A DNA stretch of 64,000 nt from Prochlorococcus sp. AG-402-I20 (lineage in GTDB: Bacteria; Cyanobacteriota; Cyanobacteriia; PCC-6307; Cyanobiaceae): the NCBI GenBank assembly GCA_003216975.1, contig QCHY01000001.1:104411-168410 (forward strand), written 5' to 3'. The notes below the pieces were generated by a model. It saw nothing but the letters and a program-made list of their open reading frames with translations. It searched no databases and was not told the origin of the DNA. Shown piece after piece: positions 57,012 to 64,000 of the stretch; position 1 is the first letter of the stretch; each line of letters starts with the position of its first letter. Both the position numbers and the translations under genes were made by a program.

Positions 57012-57037
57012 TTATTGACATTCCTATTTGTCAATAA
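57012..57037. promoter_or_regulatory. Perfect 9-bp inverted repeat upstream of pgi
   Basis: TTATTGACA (57012-57020) and TGTCAATAA (57029-57037) are exact reverse complements separated by 8 bases. No T-run follows, so an operator is more likely than a terminator. The surrounding 56877-57157 gap is AT-rich; a purine-rich AAGGAG near 57136-57141 is the only other signal, too far from the pgi ATG for an ordinary ribosome site. Confidence 0.5.
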
Positions 57038-57157
57038 CTAAACATTTGCCATTTGAAAACCTTTCATGACTAGTATAAATTAAATCAATTTGTTTAACGC
57101 TTCTCACTTGAGAATAGCTGTTGACAGAACTCATTAAGGAGTATTCTTTTATTAATA

Positions 57158-58756
57158 ATGGCTATAACTGACATCTTCAAGATGAATAACAACGATAAAT
57201 GGATAAGGTACTGCGACCTTTTATTTAGCGATGATTCATTAGGCTTTTGGCTAGATATAAGTAGAATGGATGTCGAGAATCGCGATATTGAAAAATTTAA
57301 GGACATTTATACCAAAGCTTTTGATTCTGTAGAAAGGCTAGAGAATGGATCAATTGCCAATATTGATGAATGTAGACAGGTTGGTCATTACTGGCTTCGA
57401 AACCCAAATATCGCTCCAAGTCAGGAAATTTCAGCTTCTATTTCTAAAGAAATTCAAGATATATCAAAGTTTGGGGCATCAATATTAAATGGTGAAATAA
57501 CTAATAGAGATGGAAAAAAATATACTGATGTTTTTTGGATTGGTATAGGTGGTAGTGGTTTAGGTCCCTTACTTATTAATGAGTCTTTTAAGAAAGAGTC
57601 AATCGGATTGAATCTACATTTTCTTGACAATGTAGATCCTGAAGGGATTTCCTCTAAATTAAATTCCATTCTTCCTAATATTGAAACAACCTTGTTTGTA
57701 GTTGTTAGTAAATCAGGTGGCACTCCCGAACCTTTGATTGGGATGGAGCAAGCTATGAAGTTTGTTGGTGATAATAACCAGAACTGGTCATCTCGAGCTA
57801 TTGCAATTACATCAAAAGGGAGCAAGTTAGATCTTTTAGCAGTTAATGAAAAATGGTTAGATATTTTTGATTTACCTGATTGGGTTGGTGGAAGGACAAG
57901 TATTACTGGAGCTGTTGGATTATTACCTGCCGTCCTAATTGGTGCTGATATAAATAAGTTTTTAGATGGTGCATCTCAAATGGATACACTAACAAGACTA
58001 AAAGACATTAAAAATAATCCAGCAGCACTTTTATCCTTAGCTTGGTTCAAATCAGGAAATGGAAAAGGTTTAAGAGACATGGTTGTACTTCCTTATAGAG
58101 ACAGGTTAGAAGTTTTCAGTAGATATCTTCAACAACTTGTGATGGAATCCTTAGGCAAGAAGCTAGATAGAGATGGAAACCAAGTTAATCAAGGTATTGC
58201 AGTTTATGGAAATAAAGGTTCTACAGATCAACACGCATATGTGCAACAATTAAGAGATGGTATTGATAATTTCTTTGTTAATTTCATTGAGATTCTCCAC
58301 GATCCAGCAGAGATTGTTGAAGTAAAAAATAAACGTCCAGGAGACTATTTGTCTGGATTCCTTCAAGGAACTCGCGCAGCATTAACTGAAGGAGGGAGGC
58401 AGAATCTCACTATTACGTTTAAATCATTTGATGAATCAAGTCTTGGTGCTTTAATCGCATTATTTGAGCGAGCAGTAAGTCTATATTCTGAATTGATTAA
58501 TGTTAATGCTTATAATCAACCAGGTGTTGAAGCTGGGAAAAAAGCCGCTACAAACATAATTAATCTTCAAAAAGAAATTGAGGAACTTTTGGATGATGGC
58601 AAGCAAAGAACATTAAATGAGATCAATGATGCATTGTCTACTGATTCAACTGAGTCAATTTATTTAATTCTTAGAAAACTTTCAGAAAATTCTGATCATT
58701 ATTCAATGAGTGGTAATCAATCAAATCCAGATAAACTAATTATTTCAAAAACTTGA
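57158..58756 (+). CDS. pgi: Glucose-6-phosphate isomerase
   Basis: Interconverts glucose 6-phosphate and fructose 6-phosphate, linking the Calvin cycle, glycogen and the oxidative pentose phosphate path. The 532 residues contain [52 protein letters not shown] and [15 protein letters not shown] with the catalytic His. The form matches the cyanobacterial PGI type. The stop is 2 bp from convergent leuS. Confidence 0.95.
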   Translation: MAITDIFKMNNNDKWIRYCDLLFSDDSLGFWLDISRMDVENRDIEKFKDIYTKAFDSVERLENGSIANIDECRQVGHYWLRNPNIAPSQEISASISKEIQDISKFGASILNGEITNRDGKKYTDVFWIGIGGSGLGPLLINESFKKESIGLNLHFLDNVDPEGISSKLNSILPNIETTLFVVVSKSGGTPEPLIGMEQAMKFVGDNNQNWSSRAIAITSKGSKLDLLAVNEKWLDIFDLPDWVGGRTSITGAVGLLPAVLIGADINKFLDGASQMDTLTRLKDIKNNPAALLSLAWFKSGNGKGLRDMVVLPYRDRLEVFSRYLQQLVMESLGKKLDRDGNQVNQGIAVYGNKGSTDQHAYVQQLRDGIDNFFVNFIEILHDPAEIVEVKNKRPGDYLSGFLQGTRAALTEGGRQNLTITFKSFDESSLGALIALFERAVSLYSELINVNAYNQPGVEAGKKAATNIINLQKEIEELLDDGKQRTLNEINDALSTDSTESIYLILRKLSENSDHYSMSGNQSNPDKLIISKT

Positions 58757-58758
58757 TA

Positions 58759-61347
58759 TTAAATAACTATATTCACTAATTTATTTGGAACAACTATTAT
58801 CCTTTTTGGTTCTTTTCCATTCATCCATTTTCGAGCTGCATCACTTTTAATTGCTATATCTTCTAATTTATCCTTAGAAAGATTTTTACTTGCATTAATT
58901 GATCCTCTAACTTTTCCATTGATTTGAATCATAAGTTTAAAAGTATCTTGTTCAATTGAACTTGCATCGAATTTTGGCCATGACTGAAGATGAATACTTT
59001 GAGTATTTCCGATTGTTTTCCAAAGCTCCTCTGCAATATGAGGAGAAAATGGAGCAGTTAATTTAACTAATATTGAAATAACATTAGTTAGAGTTTCATT
59101 ACTACAGTTATTAACTATTGAACTTAGGCCATTCACAGCCTTCATAAGTTCAGATATTGCTGTATTAAATTGAAGATTGTCCAGATCATCTGTAATTTCT
59201 TTAATTGCAATATTAATTAGACGTAATGCCTCTTCATCTTTAGATTTTTCTTTTTCTATATTTAATCTTGAAATACTCTTTATTTGTTCTAAATTATTAA
59301 TAACAAATTTCCAGAGTCTTTGTATAAATCTATATTGCCCTTCAACATCTGAGTCATCCCATTCTAAATCTTTTTCTGGAGGAGCTTTAAAAAGAATAAA
59401 CATTCTTGCAGTATCGGCACCATATTTATCTATGACTAATGATGGGTCTACACCATTATATTTAGACTTGGACATCTTTTCATAGATAATTTCAATATTT
59501 TCTCCTGTAAATGGATCTTTAGGATCATTAATATCTTTAATTTGATCTTTTGAAAAATATTTATTATTATTTGGATTTTTAAAAGTAATAGCTTGAACCA
59601 TGCCCTGAGTTAATAGTTTCTTAAACGGTTCATCAATATTTAACAATCCACAGCTTTTTAGTGCTTTGGTTAAAAATCTTGAATAAAGTAAGTGAAGGAT
59701 TGCATGTTCAATACCCCCAACGTATTGTTTAACAGGTAGCCATTTATCTATTTCGCTTTTTATAAATGGGTTATCATCGTTTTCAGGGTTTATATATCTT
59801 AAAAAGTACCAAGATGAACACATAAAAGTGTCCATTGTATCAGTTTCTCTTTTTGCTTCAAGTCCACATTTAGGACAACATGTATTTATCCATTCTGTTT
59901 TTGTAGTTAAAGGTGACTTTCCTTTACCAGTTAATTTAATATCTACAGGTAGAGAAACAGGAAGATCCTTGTCAGGCACTCTTACTTGACCACACTTTTT
60001 ACAATTAATTATAGGAATCGGGCAGCCCCAATATCTTTGTCTAGATATAAGCCAATCCCTTAACTTATAGGTAATTTTTGGTTTTGCCCAACTAGCTTTA
60101 GAACCTAATTCAAGTATTTTTGTTTTTGCACTATCAGAATCAATTCCGTTAAATCTATCTGAATTGATCATGATTCCCTTATCTACGTACTCAGCATTTA
60201 AATAACTTTTATCATCTTCATTATTAGGCCTTATGACATAATTAATTTCTAAATTATATGATTTAGCAAACTGATAATCTCTACTATCATGGGCAGGAAC
60301 GCCCATGACCGCTCCAGTTCCATATTCCATAATCACATAATCGCCAATCCAAATAGGTATCTCTTTATTGTTTGCTGGATTGACTGCATTTACTCCTAAA
60401 TACATTCCACGTTTTTTTCTACTATCAGAATTACGTTCTAGATCACTTAACTTTTCTTGAGTTCTTCTAAATTCTTTTAATTTATCATTATTTTTATTAT
60501 TTATTAATTGATCAATTAACGGATGATTTGATGCTAAGACAAGATAACTTACTCCATAGATTGTATCGATTCTTGTAGTAAAAGCTGTTATTTTTTGGTT
60601 ATGATTTTTTATATCAAATGTTATTTCTGCACCGATTGATTTACCAATCCAATTTTTTTGCATAACCCTGACTCTTTCTGGCCAGTCTTTAAGCTTAACT
60701 AAATCCTTATTTAAATCTTCGGCAAAACTAGTAATTCGTAGAAACCACTGGTTTAATTCCTTTTTCTCAACTTTTGCTCCAGATCTCCAAGATTTACCTT
60801 CAGCATCTACTTGTTCATTTGCAAGAACAGTTTGATCAATTGGATCCCAATTCACTGTTGCTTTTTTTTGATAAGCAAGATTATTTTTATGTAATTGATT
60901 AAATATATATTGAGTCCATTTGTAATAATCTTCTTTGCAAGTAGTAACTTCTTTAGCCCAATCTATAGATAATCCAAGTCGATCTAATTGATCTTTCATT
61001 TGTAAAATATTTTTATCTGTCCAGGTAGATGGACTTGTGTCTCTCTCTATTGCAGCATTTTCAGCCGGTAAACCAAAAGCATCCCATCCCATCGGATGAA
61101 GAACGTTATAACCTTGCATCCTTTTATATCTAGCGAGTACATCTGTAATGACATAATTCCTCACGTGCCCCATATGTAATGAACCGGAAGGGTATGGAAA
61201 CATTGACAAGGCGTAAAAAGTATTGTCTTTGCTTACATCCGTATTTGTTCTATAGAGCCCTTTATTAGCCCACTCTTTTTGCCAATAAGCTTCTATATCA
61301 CGAGGCTCGTAACGCTGGTCAATAATCTCTGAAGTAGTATTATTCAA
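58759..61347 (-). CDS. leuS: Leucyl-tRNA synthetase
   Basis: Class Ia synthetase, 862 residues, bacterial type. The HIGH motif is HMGH (58-61) in [20 protein letters not shown] is at 624-628, the CP1 editing domain (~225-420) includes [16 protein letters not shown] and [15 protein letters not shown], and a zinc-site Cys set is in [10 protein letters not shown] and [13 protein letters not shown]. The C-terminal anticodon-binding and LeuS-specific parts are present. Confidence 0.97.
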   Translation of the reverse strand: MNNTTSEIIDQRYEPRDIEAYWQKEWANKGLYRTNTDVSKDNTFYALSMFPYPSGSLHMGHVRNYVITDVLARYKRMQGYNVLHPMGWDAFGLPAENAAIERDTSPSTWTDKNILQMKDQLDRLGLSIDWAKEVTTCKEDYYKWTQYIFNQLHKNNLAYQKKATVNWDPIDQTVLANEQVDAEGKSWRSGAKVEKKELNQWFLRITSFAEDLNKDLVKLKDWPERVRVMQKNWIGKSIGAEITFDIKNHNQKITAFTTRIDTIYGVSYLVLASNHPLIDQLINNKNNDKLKEFRRTQEKLSDLERNSDSRKKRGMYLGVNAVNPANNKEIPIWIGDYVIMEYGTGAVMGVPAHDSRDYQFAKSYNLEINYVIRPNNEDDKSYLNAEYVDKGIMINSDRFNGIDSDSAKTKILELGSKASWAKPKITYKLRDWLISRQRYWGCPIPIINCKKCGQVRVPDKDLPVSLPVDIKLTGKGKSPLTTKTEWINTCCPKCGLEAKRETDTMDTFMCSSWYFLRYINPENDDNPFIKSEIDKWLPVKQYVGGIEHAILHLLYSRFLTKALKSCGLLNIDEPFKKLLTQGMVQAITFKNPNNNKYFSKDQIKDINDPKDPFTGENIEIIYEKMSKSKYNGVDPSLVIDKYGADTARMFILFKAPPEKDLEWDDSDVEGQYRFIQRLWKFVINNLEQIKSISRLNIEKEKSKDEEALRLINIAIKEITDDLDNLQFNTAISELMKAVNGLSSIVNNCSNETLTNVISILVKLTAPFSPHIAEELWKTIGNTQSIHLQSWPKFDASSIEQDTFKLMIQINGKVRGSINASKNLSKDKLEDIAIKSDAARKWMNGKEPKRIIVVPNKLVNIVI

Positions 61348-61482
61348 GGAAGATCTCCTTCAGTAGTTGATTTGCCAATCAAATAATGTTCTCATAAATT
61401 GATGCCCAATACGCGATTAATACTGAAATTACAACCAAGAAAGCTTTATTTCCTACGCACATAGTTAAACAAACTTTAAATC

Positions 61483-62337
61483 ATGAAAAATAATTTCTCA
61501 AAATATCAAGGACTTGGTAACGATTTTATTATCTTTGATGCTCGTGGGAATAACTTAGATAATTTGTTTACTGAAAATAAAGATAATTTTATTGAACATC
61601 TATGTAATAGAAATTTTGGCATCGGAGCTGATGGAATTATTCTTCTATTAGAGTCCAAAAATAAATGTTTTGTGAGAATGAAGATATTTAATTCTGATGG
61701 ATCTGAACCAGAAATGTGTGGAAACGGTATAAGATGCTTGATTGCTTTTTTAAATGATAATTATGAAATAAAAGATAAGTCTGAGATTCGAATTGAAACT
61801 AAAGCTGGTCTGATTATTACCTCTATTGATAGTAATAATAATATCAAAGTAAATATGGGAGAACCTATCCTTTCTCCTGAAGATATACCTACTAAATTGT
61901 TAATGAATAATTTAACTATTCCCAATGGTAAGATTACAATAAATGATCAAAATTTAACTGTTTATGCTGTTAGCATGGGGAATCCGCATATGATCGTATT
62001 TGTTGATAATATTGACAATATACCATTTGAAGAATGGGGAAGATACCTTGAAAAACACAATACATTTCCCAATGATACCAATGTTCACTTTGTAGAATTA
62101 ATTGATAAATCAAATATTAAAGTTAAAGTATGGGAAAGAGGATGTGGGCCCACTCTGGCATGTGGAACTGGAGCTTGCGCTTGTCTTGTAGTAACAGCTA
62201 ATCTAGGTAAAACTTTAAATAAAGCCAATGTCTATTTACCAGGCGGAAAGTTAGAAATTGAATGGCCTAATCAAGCAGGTCCAGTTTTAATGCAGGGGCC
62301 TGCATTAAAAGTATTTAGTGGAGAGATAGATATTTAA
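61483..62337 (+). CDS. dapF: Diaminopimelate epimerase
   Basis: Epimerises LL-DAP to meso-DAP for lysine and peptidoglycan. The 284 residues carry the two catalytic Cys: C79 in PEMCGNGIRC and C227 in LACGTGACACL; N-terminal KYQGLGNDFIIFDARG is typical. The desulfurase gene follows 12 bp later; leuS is divergent 135 bp upstream. Confidence 0.97.
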   Translation: MKNNFSKYQGLGNDFIIFDARGNNLDNLFTENKDNFIEHLCNRNFGIGADGIILLLESKNKCFVRMKIFNSDGSEPEMCGNGIRCLIAFLNDNYEIKDKSEIRIETKAGLIITSIDSNNNIKVNMGEPILSPEDIPTKLLMNNLTIPNGKITINDQNLTVYAVSMGNPHMIVFVDNIDNIPFEEWGRYLEKHNTFPNDTNVHFVELIDKSNIKVKVWERGCGPTLACGTGACACLVVTANLGKTLNKANVYLPGGKLEIEWPNQAGPVLMQGPALKVFSGEIDI

Positions 62338-62349
62338 TCACTCTTCTAT

Positions 62350-63531
62350 ATGAAAAATATTTATCTCGATGCATCAGCGACTACTCCGCCACATATTGAT
62401 GTTATTAATAAATTACAGGATATACAATCTGAATGCTGGGGGAATCCATCAAGTATTCATAAAGTTGGGGTTATTGCAAGAGATATTTTAGAAAGATCTA
62501 GATTATCAATAGCCAATAAATTAAAAGCTTCATCCGACGAAATATTTTTCACTTCTGGAGCAACGGAATCGAATTATCTTGCTCTTAAATCTGTATCTAA
62601 AAATCTTGATAAAGGAAGACTTGTTATAAGTAGCGTTGAACATCCTTCTATTAATTTAATAGCCAATCAATTGCGTAATGATGGCTGGGATATTAAATAC
62701 TGGCCTGTAGATAATTATGGAATTATTGACTTAGATCTGTTGGATGAAATGTTATCTCCTCCGACAAAAATTGTTTCGATAATCTGGGGGCAAAGTGAGA
62801 TTGGGTCCATTCAGCCCATAAATCTTATAGGAATGGAATGTAAAAAACGAAATATACTTTTTCATACTGATGCGACACAGGTCCTCCCTAGCGGTCTTTT
62901 TGATTGGAGTAATTTAAATGTTGATATGCTTAGTGCCTCTGCGCATAAACTTCAAGGCCCCAAAGGAATTGGATTATTAATGTTGCGAAATGGTGTTCGA
63001 GATTTATTGATAAATGATCCTTCCTATGGATTTAAGAATGGCTCTATAAGATCTGGTACTGAGTCAGTTCCCCTTATTGCAGGTTTTTCGACAGCAATTG
63101 ATTTACTAAATGAATATATAGAAGTTAGTGGTAATCAAACTTTATTTCCTGAGAATAATGTTTCTAAAATGACTTCTATTTTAAAAAATAATTTAGTTAA
63201 GAATAAACAACTTACATTTACTGGTCATCCTAAAGAACGACTACCGAATAATCTCTCATTTCTCTGCCATACAAAATCAATGATTCCTATTAATGGTAGA
63301 GAAATTGTTCGATTATTGTCACAACATGGCGTCTATATAAGCAGTGGTAGTGCTTGCTCATCATCTAGTCAAGGACCAAATCCAATACTGGTAGCAATTA
63401 ATATTGATAAACCACTCCTAGAATCTGGATTAAGAATAACTATTGGTCCATGGATTTCAAATGATGATATTAATTCAGTTTCAAATATAATATATGAATT
63501 ATTACAATCTTTAGAACTTAAAAAACAATGA
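62350..63531 (+). CDS. Cysteine desulfurase (NifS/IscS-like)
   Basis: PLP enzyme that takes sulfur from cysteine as a persulfide for Fe-S clusters, thiolated tRNA or other cofactors. Of 393 residues, the PLP Lys is K200 in SASAHKLQGPKGIG, the persulfide Cys is C336 in SSGSACSSSSQGPN, and TSGATESNYLAL and DATQVLP are family motifs. It is an NifS/IscS-type (class I) enzyme rather than SufS. No iscU or thiI is adjacent, so the acceptor is unknown. Confidence 0.93.
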   Translation: MKNIYLDASATTPPHIDVINKLQDIQSECWGNPSSIHKVGVIARDILERSRLSIANKLKASSDEIFFTSGATESNYLALKSVSKNLDKGRLVISSVEHPSINLIANQLRNDGWDIKYWPVDNYGIIDLDLLDEMLSPPTKIVSIIWGQSEIGSIQPINLIGMECKKRNILFHTDATQVLPSGLFDWSNLNVDMLSASAHKLQGPKGIGLLMLRNGVRDLLINDPSYGFKNGSIRSGTESVPLIAGFSTAIDLLNEYIEVSGNQTLFPENNVSKMTSILKNNLVKNKQLTFTGHPKERLPNNLSFLCHTKSMIPINGREIVRLLSQHGVYISSGSACSSSSQGPNPILVAINIDKPLLESGLRITIGPWISNDDINSVSNIIYELLQSLELKKQ

Positions 63532-63541
63532 TCATCAAATC

Positions 63542-64000
63542 ATGAATATCCTACCCTCAAATCTTAGAGAAGCTGAAACAAATGTATTTGAATCAATTCA
63601 AAGTTATTTTTTAAGTAATTCTGAACAATCTTTTCTTTCTATCAACCTTAAATTTGAAGGATTACGAATTAATCCAATAATTTTTCGTTTATCTAACAAA
63701 CTAACTGAAATTAAATTAGATAATATATTATTGTGGGCCGATGCTGGTGGTGCGGCTCTTGCTAAAAGAGATAACCCTGAATTGGCCAATAGAATTTTTA
63801 CATTTAAGGAGTTTATTAATTCTACAGATTCGTTGAATTCTTTATTATTAGTCTGTTCTCCTCAACCGTATGATATTGAGATGTTTGAGCAAGTATGTTC
63901 TCATACAAATTCAACGGTAATTATGGTTAACGGTAAGTTGGAAGATCCAATTGTAGGAATCGGAAGTGTCGGTAGAGAAATGAGAAAAAGATTTGCTGAA
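63542..64000 (+). CDS. DUF1995 family protein, 3' end outside window
   Basis: Open from ATG at 63542 to the window edge (153 codons). It fits the cyanobacterial/plastid DUF1995 family: N-terminal PSNLREAETNVFESIQSYF, then INLKFEGLRINPIIFRLS, a LLWADAGGAALAKR segment, and PIVGIGSVGREMRKRF. Function unknown; a chloroplast relative is light-regulated (LPA3-like), which does not define a role here. Starts 10 bp after the desulfurase gene, so co-transcription is likely. Confidence 0.8.
   Translation, partial: MNILPSNLREAETNVFESIQSYFLSNSEQSFLSINLKFEGLRINPIIFRLSNKLTEIKLDNILLWADAGGAALAKRDNPELANRIFTFKEFINSTDSLNSLLLVCSPQPYDIEMFEQVCSHTNSTVIMVNGKLEDPIVGIGSVGREMRKRFAE

Noticed and set aside
57094..57306. 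70-codon minus-strand frame over the pgi start
   Set aside because: Mostly antisense to the pgi N terminus; no protein-like features.
1..64000. CRISPR arrays, prophage genes, transposases, toxin-antitoxin or restriction systems
   Set aside because: None seen on either strand; the content is core housekeeping.

Overview
The window looks like a stretch of core chromosome from a low-GC marine picocyanobacterium, most likely Prochlorococcus. The evidence is very AT-rich DNA with short intergenic gaps, photosynthesis genes (psaK, petN, thf1/psb29, a PAM68-like gene), cyanobacteria-restricted families (DUF1816, DUF2103, DUF2499, DUF3082, DUF3110, DUF3593, DUF1995) and a DnaK1-like chaperone. The clade cannot be fixed from sequence reading alone; a low-light NATL-like strain is only a guess. 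No CRISPR array, prophage, insertion sequence, rRNA operon or defence island was seen.

Layout. 1-6.2 kb (+): trpD (5' end outside the window), carA, a STAS protein, Mini-RNase III, a TrmH-type methyltransferase, a DUF1816 gene and gatA, closed by a clear hairpin terminator. 6.2-15 kb: dnaE (+), then a minus-strand block (PAM68-like, rpsO, ruvA, secreted glycine-zipper protein, EamA transporter), then dnaG (+) and a small orphan. 15-18.1 kb (-): an HExxH protein, a umuDC SOS operon with a recognisable LexA box, rlmH and an orphan. 18.2-24.3 kb (+): rsmA, ispE, DUF3082, a 31-codon membrane ORF, pdhB, secD, secF. 24.3-28.4 kb is the least explained part: an ArnT-like glycosyltransferase among small orphan ORFs, ending in petN plus a small membrane ORF. 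28.4-39.3 kb: thf1 and clpP back to back, ftsH, a MacB-type permease, pyk, a MazG-like gene, yggT, scpB, ilvA and dxs. 39.3-48.4 kb (-): psaK, the DUF3593/DUF2499 pair, a peroxiredoxin Q, rpmB, htpG, hisZ, an inositol-monophosphatase-like gene, tRNA-Ser(GGA) (+) and pstB-pstA-pstC. 48.5-64 kb: dnaK-dnaJ-DUF3110-murQ and ppiB (+), ribBA (-), argC (+), purN (-), pgi (+), leuS (-), dapF, a cysteine desulfurase and a DUF1995 gene that runs off the end (+).

Most genes are housekeeping: DNA replication (dnaE, dnaG), repair (ruvA, umuDC), protein quality control (clpP, ftsH, htpG, dnaK/dnaJ), translation (rpsO, rpmB, leuS, gatA), Sec export, amino acid, nucleotide, riboflavin and isoprenoid synthesis, central carbon metabolism, phosphate uptake and photosystem assembly. 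Convergent genes commonly end within 15 bp of each other or overlap. I found no convincing undescribed multi-gene system. The items most worth checking are a STAS gene with no canonical start but an in-frame amber codon after a possible ATG, the LexA-controlled umuDC operon, several unannotated sub-60-codon ORFs, the shared start region of thf1 and clpP, a perfect 9-bp inverted repeat upstream of pgi, and a triple repeat between dnaK and pstC.
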